NCBI GenBank assembly: GCA_016708305.1
Contig: JADJGB010000008.1
Span: 558,001 to 622,000, forward strand
DNA length: 64,000 bases
Source: Sphingobacteriales bacterium
Lineage (GTDB): Bacteria; Bacteroidota; Bacteroidia; Chitinophagales; Chitinophagaceae
Direction: 5' to 3'
In this document: piece by piece, positions 50,536 to 60,156 of the stretch
How positions within the stretch are numbered: the stretch's first letter is position 1
Layout of the letters: each line of letters starts with the position of its first letter
Made by a program: the position numbers and the translations under genes
The notes under the pieces: model-generated
Told to the model about the DNA's origin: nothing
Database searches by the model: none
Seen by the model: only the letters and a program-made list of their open reading frames with translations

Positions 50536-51921
50536 ATGAGCAAAATAAAAAAAGCGTTCTTCTGTCAGAACTGTGGTTATGAAAGTGTGAAATGGCTGGG
50601 GCAATGCCCGTCTTGTTCACAATGGAACACTTTTGTAGAAGAAGTGGTGGATAAAGGCGGTGAAAAAGAAAGCTGGAAAAACTATGCTGATGATAAAAAG
50701 CGAACACAAAAGATCATTGCAATAAGCGATGTGAAAAGTATAGAGGAAAAACGCATCAATGCCCAGGATGCAGAACTGAACAGGGTTCTGGGCGGTGGCA
50801 TCGTGTTGGGCAGCCTTGTTTTGGTGGCGGGTGAACCGGGCATTGGCAAGAGTACTTTGTTTTTGCAATGCGGGCTGCAGCTGAAAAACCTAAAGGTGCT
50901 GTATATCAGCGGTGAGGAGAGCGAGCAGCAAATAAAAATGCGTGCAGACAGGTTAGGTAATGATGATGAAGCTTACTACAGTGATAATTTTTTTCTATTG
51001 ACAGAGACATCTACACAAACTATTTTTCAGGAGATAAAAAAGCTAAAACCTCAAATAGTAATTGTGGATAGTGTGCAAACCTTGCAATCCAATTTGATTG
51101 ATGCCAGCGCCGGAAGTATTTCGCAAATTAGAGAATGTGCGGCCGAATTTCATCGCTATGCAAAGGAGACCAACACACCTGTTTTTTTAATAGGCCATAT
51201 TACCAAAGAAGGCAGCATTGCGGGGCCAAAAATACTGGAGCACATGGTGGATGTGGTGTTGCAGTTTGAGGGCGACAGGCATTATGCCTACCGGATACTG
51301 CGAACGCTTAAAAACCGTTTTGGCAGTACCAGCGAGCTGGGTATTTATGAAATGACCGACAGGGGCATGAGGGGCGTGGCCAATCCGAGCGAAATACTGA
51401 TTACCCAAAAGGAGGAACAACTGAGCGGCATAGCCATTGCTGCATCAATAGAAGGGGTGCGGCCACTGCTGATAGAGATACAATCGCTTGTAACTCAATC
51501 AGTTTACGGAACTCCGCAGCGCACAGTGAGCGGTTTTGACCTGAGGCGGCTGCAACTGCTTTTGGCGGTTTTGGAGAAGAGAGGCGGCTTTCATTTTGGG
51601 GTGAAAGATGTATTTCTGAACATAGCAGGAGGCATAAAAGTGGATGACCCCAGCATTGACCTGGCGGTGTTGTGTGCCTTATTGTCATCTTATGAAGACG
51701 TACCATTGCCTCAAAATATCTGTTTTGCGGGCGAAGTAGGCCTAAGCGGAGAAATAAGAGCAGTAAACAAGATAGACCAGCGCATCGCCGAAGCTGAAAA
51801 ATTAGGATTTGAAAAGATAATCGTAAGCAAATACAACCAAAGCCTGAGGCAGAAGAAAAAGTTCAACATTGAGATAGTGGCCAAAGGCAGGGTGGAGGAG
51901 GTGTATGGGTATCTTTTTTGA
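50536..51921 (+). CDS. radA: DNA repair protein RadA (Sms)
   Basis: In order: the N-terminal zinc finger CQNCGYESVKWLGQCPSC, the RecA-like core with Walker A AGEPGIGKSTL, the family motif LKNRFGST (K-N-R-F-G), and the C-terminal Lon-protease-like domain (PSIDLAVLCALLSSYEDVP, GEVGLSGEIRAV). It helps branch migration in recombination. The 461-residue length is normal. Confidence 0.95.
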   Translation: MSKIKKAFFCQNCGYESVKWLGQCPSCSQWNTFVEEVVDKGGEKESWKNYADDKKRTQKIIAISDVKSIEEKRINAQDAELNRVLGGGIVLGSLVLVAGEPGIGKSTLFLQCGLQLKNLKVLYISGEESEQQIKMRADRLGNDDEAYYSDNFFLLTETSTQTIFQEIKKLKPQIVIVDSVQTLQSNLIDASAGSISQIRECAAEFHRYAKETNTPVFLIGHITKEGSIAGPKILEHMVDVVLQFEGDRHYAYRILRTLKNRFGSTSELGIYEMTDRGMRGVANPSEILITQKEEQLSGIAIAASIEGVRPLLIEIQSLVTQSVYGTPQRTVSGFDLRRLQLLLAVLEKRGGFHFGVKDVFLNIAGGIKVDDPSIDLAVLCALLSSYEDVPLPQNICFAGEVGLSGEIRAVNKIDQRIAEAEKLGFEKIIVSKYNQSLRQKKKFNIEIVAKGRVEEVYGYLF

Positions 51922-51974
51922 ATAAGAAGGGTATAGATAAGGTTATTATCTCATTACTGCCATTGATAACAAGA

Positions 51975-51982
51975 TACATTTG
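51975..51982 (+). promoter_or_regulatory. -7 promoter element of the restriction-modification cassette
   Basis: TACATTTG matches TAnnTTTG, 44 bases before the endonuclease start at 52027. Confidence 0.45.
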
Positions 51983-52026
51983 TGTAAGAATCAGACGGTT
52001 TTTTAACAAACTTTGAATACTAAATT

Positions 52027-53000
52027 ATGGCATACGAATCTGTTGACAAATTACAAAAAGTATTAGCAGACGAGGTTTTCAATCATACGAGAGACCCGAA
52101 AAAAGCTGCTGGGAGGGCATTGGGAACACTTGTAGAAATTATCACTTTCTACCTACTTAAAACATGGGGGCTTAACAACCAAATCTCTATTGAGCGTGGG
52201 CTTGAAGAATATGGGAACCCCGATATCACACACAATGTTGAGTATTCGCTTCATCCAATCATTCGCAACTCTTGTGTAACAGTTAACAAATCAGACAAGG
52301 CAATCACTGCAAACACAATTCTTAAAGCTCTTGAAGCAGTAAACTTTGAGCTCAAAGGACTTGAAAGAAAATCAAATCATTTGTTGAGCGATGGTATTTT
52401 GAGAAATGCTTGCACTATTGCGACATCAGAAAACTCATTTCTTCTTGCAAGCATAAAATCTGAGAATAATGATAAATTAGAGCTATATATTTACGAGCAA
52501 AGCAAAAAGCCGTATGCAATTTTTGAATGTAAGCGAGTTGGTGTAGAGGAATGTATGAGCAAAGGACCTCAAACCATTGAGAAAGCAAAGCAAGGTGCGT
52601 ATGTAGCAAGGACAGCATCTTCCCTTCAAAAAATAAGGACAGAAAAAGGGCGAACTGAATGGCATTATTTACAAGAGCAATGGCAATTATGTTATCAAGC
52701 CGTTTGTTGATTTAATGGAGGAGGTGATTTACTCTAATGACAAGGAGCTATTAAGGCGTTTCATTCTGACGGTTGGCGTAGTCAGCAATCATGGGAATTG
52801 GTTTACTTCCGAAAATCCAAACAAAGAATTAAAAGTTTTGGCACAATCTTATGACTGGCTTCTTTTTCTCTGACAAAGGGCTCTCGGAGTTTATTGACCA
52901 CTTGCTTTTCAATCCGAAAAGCGAACAAAAATTAATTAGAGAAACTTTCCTTTCAAGCTATACAGAAGGTAAGAAAAAAAACCAATTTACGAAAGTTTAA
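52027..53000 (+). CDS. Type II restriction endonuclease-like protein (two frameshifts)
   Basis: The start reads MAYESVDKLQKVLADEVFNH. The candidate catalytic motif is KPYAIFECKRVGVEE (E-x-K, residues about 162-176), followed by KGPQTIEKAKQGAYVARTAS. The frame breaks near 52650-52670 and near 52872. The corrected end reads NYVIKPFVDLMEEVIYSNDK, then LLFNPKSEQKLIRETFLSSY, to a TAA at 52998-53000. It lies directly before a small gene and a Dam-type methyltransferase, the main reason to call it a restriction enzyme. Its recognition sequence cannot be told. Confidence 0.7.
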
Positions 53001-53165
53001 ATGAATCTGGAGGCTGATAGAATTCTACTTAACTATTTTAGAACTAACATTAAAACGGTTGAAAGATGGTTTAATATTATATCACCCAAAAAGAAAAAAC
53101 TTTCAACGCTGAAAGATGAGTTGAAAGAATTGAAAAATAAAAACTGGACAGAAATATTAAAATGA
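53001..53165 (+). CDS. Small 54-residue protein inside the restriction-modification cassette
   Basis: The frame MNLEADRILLNYFRTNIKTV, then PKKKKLSTLKDELKELKNKN, starts directly after the endonuclease stop (TAAATG) and overlaps the methyltransferase start (ATGA). It is mostly helical and basic. No HTH of the controller (C protein) type is evident. It may be a subunit of one of its neighbours or part of a recognition module. No family is recognised. Confidence 0.55.
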   Translation: MNLEADRILLNYFRTNIKTVERWFNIISPKKKKLSTLKDELKELKNKNWTEILK

Positions 53166-53745
53166 GTGCAGGAAGAAGCATAAATACCTTAAGCCAAAGC
53201 TGGGGAACTCCTCACAAATATGTGAAGGCGGTGAAAGATGTTTTGGTGGGCACATTGACCTTGACCCATGTTCTAATGAATATTCAGTGGTTCATGCAAA
53301 AATTGAGTATCAACTTCCAAAACATGATGGTTTAAAGGAGCGTTGGAACTATCCTACAATCTATGTAAATCCTCCTTACGGTATAGATAAGGAAAGAAGT
53401 ACGTCAATAAAAAGTTGGTTGGCGCGCTGAGCTTACGCCAATGAGGAATATGGTTCGGAGGTGTTAGCCCTCGTTCCTGTAGCAGCAAACACGGCACACT
53501 GGAAAAAGTATGTATTCACAAAAGCAAAGTCAATTTGCTTTCTCTACGACACACGACTACGATTTTTAGAAAACGGACAAGATACAGGAAAACGGGCGCC
53601 AATGGCTTGTGCTATGATTTATTGGGGGGACAATCCTCACAGATTTTATGATGTGTTTATTGAACATGGTGCAGTCGTTGACATTTCAAACTTGATAGGT
53701 GAACATATAGGTGTTGACAGACAAAAACTAAAACTGTTCCACTGA
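53162..53745 (+). CDS. Dam-type phage N6-adenine methyltransferase (frameshift and in-frame TGA)
   Basis: It reads MSAGRSINTLSQSWGTPHKY (the T-P motif of PF05869-like enzymes), then GGHIDLDPCSNEYS, the catalytic VNPPYG, and the tail CAMIYWGDNPHRFYDVFIEH. One T is missing near 53240-53243, and an in-frame TGA lies at 53428-53430, where relatives have a residue before A-Y-A-N. The usual role is protecting host DNA from the linked endonuclease. If the stop is real, the cassette would lack a complete methyltransferase and should be toxic, which favours an error or a dead nuclease. Confidence 0.75.
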
Positions 53746-53800
53746 CTTATGCAAGGCTAAACTACCTGAAATGCCCCGCTTTCAGTGATATTCCAAAACG

Positions 53801-54037
53801 CTACTCATGCAAATCAGTATAAATAGTAGGTCCGTACTTCAGGTCCTTCTTTTTTTGACGGAGACCCTGCACTTGAGGGTTTTTGATGTCGTAAGCAGTT
53901 TCATAGCCTTCTTCGGCTGCGTCAGCAAGCAGGGTTCTCAATAATTTTCTGCGTTTAAGCTCATACACAACACCGGTAGCGGCTGCGGCTGCAATCCCTA
54001 CTAATGAAAATCCTATGAGGTTAAATAACTTTTTCAC
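53801..54037 (-). CDS. Small YtxH-like membrane protein
   Basis: MKKLFNLIGFSLVGIAAAAA is one N-terminal membrane segment, followed by a basic, helical cytoplasmic tail (YELKRRKLLRTLLADAAEEG) and a C-terminal KYGPTIYTDLHE. No function is assigned. It resembles YtxH-type stress proteins only in layout. Confidence 0.45.
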   Translation of the reverse strand: MKKLFNLIGFSLVGIAAAAATGVVYELKRRKLLRTLLADAAEEGYETAYDIKNPQVQGLRQKKKDLKYGPTIYTDLHE

Positions 54038-54141
54038 CGGGTTAAATTTTTCATCTGTTTATAAATCAAATAATTACTATCAAATATAATACCTTTTTTT
54101 ATTTTTTTACATGAAATATATCATATTAACACTGCGCTTGC

Positions 54142-54956
54142 TTAGTTGTTTGATTTTTCGGTATTTATTATGATTCTTTTTTTAGTAAAAAGCCATTTTA
54201 GCAAATCGGGTTCTGCAAATGCTGCATCCCAACTGTTGTGATTGGCATCAGGATAAAGTGTAAATTTTACGGTAGCGCCTGCTCTCTTTAGCGCCTTTAC
54301 CATATCCTGGGAGAGTTTTGGTAGTACCACATTGTCCTTTGCGCCATGAAAAATCCACCAGTATGTATTTTTAGATTTTGAACAGATGCTGTGCTACTTC
54401 CTCCACAAATGGGAACAGCTGCGGCAAAAGTATAAGGCATTCGGTTTACCAGCTCATAAGCGCCCACACCACCCATGCTCAACCCCATAGTATACACCTG
54501 GTCCTGCTTGATTTTGAACTGCTCCTGTAGATTATTCATTAGCGAAAGCAGCATTTTCATGGCGGCAGATGGTTCGCCCCCGTTTACAAAATAAAAATTG
54601 CGTTCACCCCTCTCATCTATCAGAAACTGAGTATTGCTCCAGTAAGACTTTTGAGAACACTGCGGAAATACAACAAAAGCCGGAAACTTTTCACGATTTT
54701 TTTTTTTGAGAAATAATCCTGCGCCGTGTACTAATTGCTTTTCGTTATCATTGCCACGTTCGCCACTTCCGTGTAAAAACAAAATAAGCGGGTATTTTTT
54801 TTCGGGACTGTAATTTTCTGGTAAGAGTATGCGATAGGGCAGGGTATCGCCATTTTGCACCAGCCAGAATTTTTGATATTCGGAATAATCCTGAGCCGTT
54901 ACATTTTGAATGATACCCGAGAATAATACAATCAGCAGAATGTAGCATTTCTTCAT
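54142..54956 (-). CDS. Secreted esterase / prolyl-oligopeptidase-like alpha/beta hydrolase (frameshifted)
   Basis: The signal peptide is MKKCYILLIVLFSGIIQNV (start at 54956), with cleavage near TAQ. The alpha/beta hydrolase has LILFLHGSGERGNDNEKQL, the nucleophile elbow GLSMGGVGAYE (Ser), and the catalytic His in DANHNSWDAAF. The frame breaks near 54365-54375. The corrected middle reads YWWIFHGAKDNVVLPKLSQD. Similar secreted PHB-depolymerase/feruloyl-esterase-like proteins hydrolyse plant or polymer esters; the substrate is unknown. It diverges from the M42 gene. Confidence 0.75.
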
Positions 54957-55036
54957 ACAACAAATTTTAGACAAAGCAAATTTAACTGACTTTTTACAGG
55001 AAAGGCAAAAATTGGTTGAAAATGACATATATTTTT

Positions 55037-55044
55037 TACATTTG
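55037..55044 (+). promoter_or_regulatory. -7 promoter element of the M42 peptidase gene
   Basis: TACATTTG matches TAnnTTTG, and a TTG lies about 20 bases upstream. The ATG is at 55062. Confidence 0.5.
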
Positions 55045-55061
55045 AAAATTAATTAAATTTT

Positions 55062-56186
55062 ATGGCAAAGTCTGTTACCGAAAAGAAAAAAGTCGAAAAA
55101 AAACCATCAGTTACTACAAAAAAATCTTTTGAATTCTTAAAAAATTATATCAATAATGCCTCCCCTGTTGGGTTTGAAAGCTGGGGACAAAAATTATGGC
55201 TCGATTATTTGAAGCCTTATATTGATGAGCATTATGTGGACCCTTACGGAACAGCGGTGGGTATCATCAACCCCGGAAAGCCGTTCAAAGTGGTGATTGA
55301 GGCACATGCCGACGAAATCAGTTGGTTTGTAAATTACATTACCGACCAGGGCTTGATTTATCTGAAAAGAAACGGCGGCAGCGACCATCAGATTGCGCCC
55401 AGTCAACGAGTAATCATACATGGCAAAAAAGGAAAAGTGAAAGTTGTCTTTGGCTGGCCGGCCATCCACACACGAATCGGAGATAAAAACGAAACCCAAC
55501 CTAAGCCGGAGAATATCTGGTTAGACTGTGGCGCTCGCAATAAAAAAGAAGTGGAAGACCTGGGGATACATATCGGCTCTGTGGTAACCTATCAGGATGG
55601 CTTTGATGAATTGGGTTATGACAACTTTGTAGGACGCGCTTTCGATAACCGCATCGGCGGATTTATGATTGCAGAGGTAGCCAGACTGCTGAACGAAAAT
55701 AAAAAATCATTGCCTTACAGTCTGTATGTTGTCAATGCAGTGCAGGAAGAAATCGGTCTGCGTGGCGCCGAAATGATTGCACGTCGTATAAAGCCAAACG
55801 TAGCCATCGTTACAGATGTTACACACGATACCAGTACACCTATGATCAATAAAAATATTGAAGGAGATGTGCAAACCGGAAAGGGCCCGTCGCTGGCTTA
55901 TGCCCCTGCCATTCACAACAAGCTGCTGGCTTTTGTAGAAGGAGTAGCTGATAAAATGAAGATACCAGTGCAATGGCGTGCACTTAGCCGAAGCACCGGA
56001 ACCGATACCGATTCTTTTGCATACAGCAATGATGGATGCCCATCGGTTTTAATTTCTATACCACTGCGCTATATGCACACTACCGTAGAAACGATACACA
56101 AAGACGATATTGAGAATACGATCAGGCTTATTTATGAAAGCCTGCTGGCGCTTTCGCCCAAAACTAATTTGGCTTATTTGCAATAA
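55062..56186 (+). CDS. M42-family aminopeptidase (FrvX-like)
   Basis: The metallopeptidase has VVIEAHADEISWFV (metal His and Asp), DNFVGRAFDNRIGGF (bridging Asp), VVNAVQEEIGLRGAE (catalytic Glu-Glu), IVTDVTHDT, and the C-terminal His in IPLRYMHTTVE. A short, Lys-rich N-terminal extension (residues 1-20) precedes the domain. M42 enzymes are large cytosolic complexes that trim peptides. Confidence 0.9.
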   Translation: MAKSVTEKKKVEKKPSVTTKKSFEFLKNYINNASPVGFESWGQKLWLDYLKPYIDEHYVDPYGTAVGIINPGKPFKVVIEAHADEISWFVNYITDQGLIYLKRNGGSDHQIAPSQRVIIHGKKGKVKVVFGWPAIHTRIGDKNETQPKPENIWLDCGARNKKEVEDLGIHIGSVVTYQDGFDELGYDNFVGRAFDNRIGGFMIAEVARLLNENKKSLPYSLYVVNAVQEEIGLRGAEMIARRIKPNVAIVTDVTHDTSTPMINKNIEGDVQTGKGPSLAYAPAIHNKLLAFVEGVADKMKIPVQWRALSRSTGTDTDSFAYSNDGCPSVLISIPLRYMHTTVETIHKDDIENTIRLIYESLLALSPKTNLAYLQ

Positions 56187-56263
56187 CATCGTAGGTCTCA
56201 ATTACCTTTTTTAAAACCAAAGATGGTGTATTATCAAAGTTTGGTTTCCAGTTATGAAACAAA

Positions 56264-56271
56264 TACCTTTG
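56264..56271 (+). promoter_or_regulatory. -7 promoter element of the PNGase F-like gene
   Basis: TACCTTTG matches TAnnTTTG, 33 bases before the ATG at 56305. Confidence 0.45.
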
Positions 56272-56304
56272 GCTATCTTTTTTTGATCAAAACTTATATT
56301 ACCA

Positions 56305-58230
56305 ATGAAGCTCAAAACCTTTTTGTTTACGCTACTGTTTTTCTCTGTTAACACAATTTTAGCTCAAAAGCCGGTGGTTACCCACGTGGTTACCCATAAC
56401 CGCACGACCATCACTTGCGATGCAACTAAGGGAGAAAATCCTTTTCCGGCATGGGGAGTATTTCCTGTAGAGAACTATCCTGTCAGAAAAATAACCATGC
56501 ATGTTACGCTGGGAAGCCCTGATTATTTAAATACGGCACATTGGGATTATCTGGACTTTATTACGCTTCGACGCAAGGGCGGAAAAAATGCAAAAAGTCT
56601 GAATTACGAATTAGGCAGGATGCTTACCCCTTATGGCAGTATTTTTGGCAAAGGTTGGAGTTGGAAATGGCAGGTGGATGTTACCGATTTTGCACCGTTT
56701 TTGCATGATAGTGTAGAAATAGAATACAATCACAGCGGCTATGAAGATAAAAAAGTGGGCTGGGCGCTTACCATTGATTTTGAAATTCTTTCAGGAACTC
56801 CGGTAGTAGTGCCGATGGGGATTGTGCCGCTTTGGAATAAAGGTTACAAATATGGTGATCCAAAAGAAAAGATAGAAGACAACCTGCTGCCCGTAAATTA
56901 CGAATCGGTTCATAATTCGGCGCTCAATCGGATTCGTATTCAACACACCGGGCATGGAATGGATAAACCCAAAGGATGTAGTGAGTTTTGCAAACGCTGG
57001 CGCGAGATTAAATTTGACGGAAGGACAGTTGACCGTCGTGATATGTGGAAAGACTGCGGCAATAATCCGCTCTATCCGCAGGGCGGCACCTGGGTTTACG
57101 ACAGGGCTTACTGGTGCCCCGGCGACCTGCAGCAGCCGGATATGATTGATGTATTTGCCAAACCCGGCCGACACGATGTTTCATTACAGATGGAACCCTA
57201 CACTGCTACCGACAATATTCAGGCAGTTGAAAATATTTCTGCTTATTTGTTTCAGTATGCTGCACCCAAACAAAAAACTGACGTAGCCGTAGAAGCCATA
57301 ATGGTTCCCAGCGATGAGCAGCGCTTTTTCAGACTGAATCCTGCGAGCTATATCCCAAGAATTAAATTCAGGAATCTTGGCTCCGATAATCTGAAGAACC
57401 TTACTATAGTTTATGGAACCGAAGGTTTTGCAAAGAAAGTATTTAAATGGAAAGGCGACTTACCTTTTAATCAGGTGGCCGAAATTGCACTACCGGGCGA
57501 AATTCAGGAGAAGGATGGATTAAACACTTTCAGCGTATCGCTTACAAATCCAAACGGCAGAAAAGATGCATGGGTTTATGATAATGATATGAAGTCCACA
57601 TTTACTGCGCCGCCAAAATTTGCTACAGACTTTGTACTGCAGCTCCTCACTAACAACAAGCCAAATGACAACAGTATATTTTTGGTAAATACTAACTTAG
57701 ATACTATCTTAAAAAAGGTGCCTCAGCAATTGGAGGCAAATACATTATATACCGATACCATTAATCTGGTTCCGGGAAGGTATTCGTTAAGCCTCATTGA
57801 TACAGCCGGCAACGGGCTTGAGTTTTGGGCCGAACCTCAAAACGGTGATGGCCATCTGCGCATATTTGATATGAAAGGCAATCTCATTCATGCTTTTGAA
57901 AGCGATTGCGGTAATGGCGAAATGTTCAGCTTTAAGGCAGCATCTGATTTTGTTACGGACACAACCAAGCCCAAGCATGCATTTTCATTACATCCCAGAT
58001 CGGTTATAGATAATACTACTTTGAGTGTTGTTTCCAATCGAGCAGGAAACCTCATTGTGCAGATAACAGTTGATGGCGTTATTTGGCAAAAGCACGAGTA
58101 TAAGGATATTAAAAATGCTTTATTCCAGTACGATCTTAGTCACATGCCTGCGGGCAGAATTGTGCTTGAAGCATTTATGGATGGCAAAAGCCTCTTCAAA
58201 GGCAGGCTCAATAAGAGCAAAAGAAGATAG
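56305..58230 (+). CDS. Secreted PNGase F-like N-glycosidase
   Basis: A signal peptide (residues 1-20, ending ILAQ) is followed by a two-jelly-roll PNGase F-like region: NTAHWDYLDFITLRRKGG, GRMLTPYGSIFGKGWSWKWQ (about 105-125), then THGHGMD-like RIQHTGHGMDKPKGCSEFCK, KDCGNNPLYPQGGTWVYDRA, and YWCPGD (about 280). The enzyme family removes N-glycans from glycoproteins by cutting Asn-GlcNAc. A long C-terminal region (about 330-641) has additional strand-rich domains; the end could be a divergent T9SS sorting domain, but the PNP motif is not clear. It may help scavenge eukaryotic glycoproteins. Confidence 0.82.
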   Translation: MKLKTFLFTLLFFSVNTILAQKPVVTHVVTHNRTTITCDATKGENPFPAWGVFPVENYPVRKITMHVTLGSPDYLNTAHWDYLDFITLRRKGGKNAKSLNYELGRMLTPYGSIFGKGWSWKWQVDVTDFAPFLHDSVEIEYNHSGYEDKKVGWALTIDFEILSGTPVVVPMGIVPLWNKGYKYGDPKEKIEDNLLPVNYESVHNSALNRIRIQHTGHGMDKPKGCSEFCKRWREIKFDGRTVDRRDMWKDCGNNPLYPQGGTWVYDRAYWCPGDLQQPDMIDVFAKPGRHDVSLQMEPYTATDNIQAVENISAYLFQYAAPKQKTDVAVEAIMVPSDEQRFFRLNPASYIPRIKFRNLGSDNLKNLTIVYGTEGFAKKVFKWKGDLPFNQVAEIALPGEIQEKDGLNTFSVSLTNPNGRKDAWVYDNDMKSTFTAPPKFATDFVLQLLTNNKPNDNSIFLVNTNLDTILKKVPQQLEANTLYTDTINLVPGRYSLSLIDTAGNGLEFWAEPQNGDGHLRIFDMKGNLIHAFESDCGNGEMFSFKAASDFVTDTTKPKHAFSLHPRSVIDNTTLSVVSNRAGNLIVQITVDGVIWQKHEYKDIKNALFQYDLSHMPAGRIVLEAFMDGKSLFKGRLNKSKRR

Positions 58231-58260
58231 TGTTTTGGATTTGACAAGAAATTCAGGTTA

Positions 58261-59349
58261 TTGAAATTACAGACCTTCCTACAGTCAGTTTTTAGAAAGT
58301 TGGTTTTATGGGCTTCTGCAAAATTCGACTCAAAGCCGGATAAGGAGAGGGTTTTCAATGCACTTTCGAAACTTTTAGATCACATTCTGAATGAGCCCGG
58401 GAAAAAAGGATTTGTGATTTCTCATGCCGAAAAGAAAAGAATTATCATTTTTTCAGATCAACACAAAGGACGGAGAAACGGCGCTGATGATTTTGTAAAT
58501 GCCGAGAGGAATTATCTTGAATCATTGAACTTTTATTATAAAAATCATTTCTATTATATAAATCTGGGAGATGGTGAAGAACTATGGGAAAACACTTTAT
58601 CGCAGATTAAGAGGTACAATATAAAAGTTTTTAGTGCTGAAAAAAAGTTCCATTACAGAAATAGTTTTGCCAAAATTTTCGGCAATCACGATCTGTATTG
58701 GGCCAATGATCCACTGGCAGGAATAGAACTGAAAAAAATTTATGGAAAAAAAACACAAGTGTATGAAGGAATATTAATAAACATTCCATTAGAAGAAAAG
58801 GGACTTCAAATATTTTGTACACATGGCCATCAGGGCGACAAAAGAAGTGATGGAAATATGCTTACAAAATTTTTTATTTCCCGTATATGGGCACCATTGC
58901 AGGCATACCTCAAAATCAATACTAACGAGCCTTCTAACAATAATATTAAGAAAACCGAACATAATCAAATCATGTATGAATGGGCTGCAGAACAAACTCA
59001 AACCTTATTGATAACTGGTCATACCCATCAGCCGGTGTTTGAATCGTTGACTCGCCTGGAGCGGCTGCATCGCACCAAGCAGATAGCCATTAAAGAAAAT
59101 GATACCGACACCATCCATAAAATCAATCTTGAAATAGAAAACAGCAGCGATAAATTTGATTCCATCAGAGGAGATTACACTCACATCAGGCCCTCCTATT
59201 TTAATACCGGTTGTTGTTGTTTTTCTGATGGCGATATCACCGGCATTGAAATCGACAATGGTTTCATACGTCTTATCAAATGGGGGCAGGTTGAAGGTGT
59301 TTCCCAAAGAATTGTATTGGAGGAAAAAGCTTTAAAGGAATTAATTTAG
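58261..59349 (+). CDS. Calcineurin-like metallophosphoesterase
   Basis: The motifs are IIFSDQHKGRRN (D-x-H), LGDGEELWE (G-D), FAKIFGNHDLYW (G-N-H-D), CTHGHQGD (G-H) and LITGHTHQPVFE (G-H-x-H). It starts at a TTG (58261), 30 bases after the PNGase stop. No signal peptide is evident. The substrate is unknown; the 362-residue length with a helical insert at 190-240 is longer than a minimal phosphoesterase. Confidence 0.82.
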   Translation: MKLQTFLQSVFRKLVLWASAKFDSKPDKERVFNALSKLLDHILNEPGKKGFVISHAEKKRIIIFSDQHKGRRNGADDFVNAERNYLESLNFYYKNHFYYINLGDGEELWENTLSQIKRYNIKVFSAEKKFHYRNSFAKIFGNHDLYWANDPLAGIELKKIYGKKTQVYEGILINIPLEEKGLQIFCTHGHQGDKRSDGNMLTKFFISRIWAPLQAYLKINTNEPSNNNIKKTEHNQIMYEWAAEQTQTLLITGHTHQPVFESLTRLERLHRTKQIAIKENDTDTIHKINLEIENSSDKFDSIRGDYTHIRPSYFNTGCCCFSDGDITGIEIDNGFIRLIKWGQVEGVSQRIVLEEKALKELI

Positions 59350-59380
59350 AGTGAATTAGATTACCTATTTTCGCTACGAT

Positions 59381-60121
59381 ATGCCTTTCGCTGTTCAAAT
59401 AGAAAATCTGAGTTTCAATTACAAAAATCAGCCTTTGTTGATGAAAGGTCTTCATCTTTCCATTGATGAAGGGCTTCGGTATGGTATTTTCGGGCCAAAC
59501 GGCGCCGGTAAAACTACCCTGATGAACCTAATGGCAGGCTTACTGCCATACAAAGAAGGGTCAATTAAAATTTTTGGAAAAGAAATTTCTGCGCATAAAA
59601 AAGAAATTAACAGAATTATTGGTTATGTGCCGCAGGATTTCGCATTTTATGAAGAACTCAGCCCTTCAGAAAATATGAAATTTTTTGGAGCGTGGTATGG
59701 GTTGAAAAATGAAAAGATTACATCCAAAACCAAAGAATTATTATCGGTTATGGGCTTATTGGAGGTCGGTAGCAAAGCCGTTAAACAGTTTTCGGGAGGA
59801 ATGAAACGCCGGGTGAATCTGGCTATTGGAATGATGCATGAACCAAAAATTCTTTTTTTGGATGAACCAACAGTGGGAGTGGATGTACAATCCCGAAATG
59901 CAATTATTACCTTCTTAAAAGAAATTAATCAGCAGGGCACCACACTCATTTACACCTCTCATCAGCTCAATGAAGCCGAGGATCTTTGCGAGCAAATTGC
60001 CCTGATAGATCAGGGAGAAATCATTGCTAATAATTCGCTGAACCAATTGTTGCAGCAACATCGCCAACAGGGACTGGAAGGGCTGTTTCTGGAACTGACA
60101 GGACGTGCCTACAGAGATTAA
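59381..60121 (+). CDS. ABC transporter ATP-binding protein (orphan)
   Basis: Walker A GPNGAGKTTLMN, Q-loop YVPQDFAFYEE, signature QFSGGMKRRVNLA, Walker B ILFLDEPTVGVD and switch-His YTSHQL are all present. It belongs to the daunorubicin-type exporter/Nat group. No permease gene is adjacent in either direction, so the partner must be encoded elsewhere. Confidence 0.9.
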   Translation: MPFAVQIENLSFNYKNQPLLMKGLHLSIDEGLRYGIFGPNGAGKTTLMNLMAGLLPYKEGSIKIFGKEISAHKKEINRIIGYVPQDFAFYEELSPSENMKFFGAWYGLKNEKITSKTKELLSVMGLLEVGSKAVKQFSGGMKRRVNLAIGMMHEPKILFLDEPTVGVDVQSRNAIITFLKEINQQGTTLIYTSHQLNEAEDLCEQIALIDQGEIIANNSLNQLLQQHRQQGLEGLFLELTGRAYRD

Positions 60122-60156
60122 CAAAATTGAATATCCAATTTCGGCCTGCGAAACTT

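Noticed and set aside
57960..58230. Type IX secretion C-terminal domain on the PNGase F-like protein
   Set aside because: The strand pattern is suggestive, but the usual PNP and closing motifs are not clear enough.
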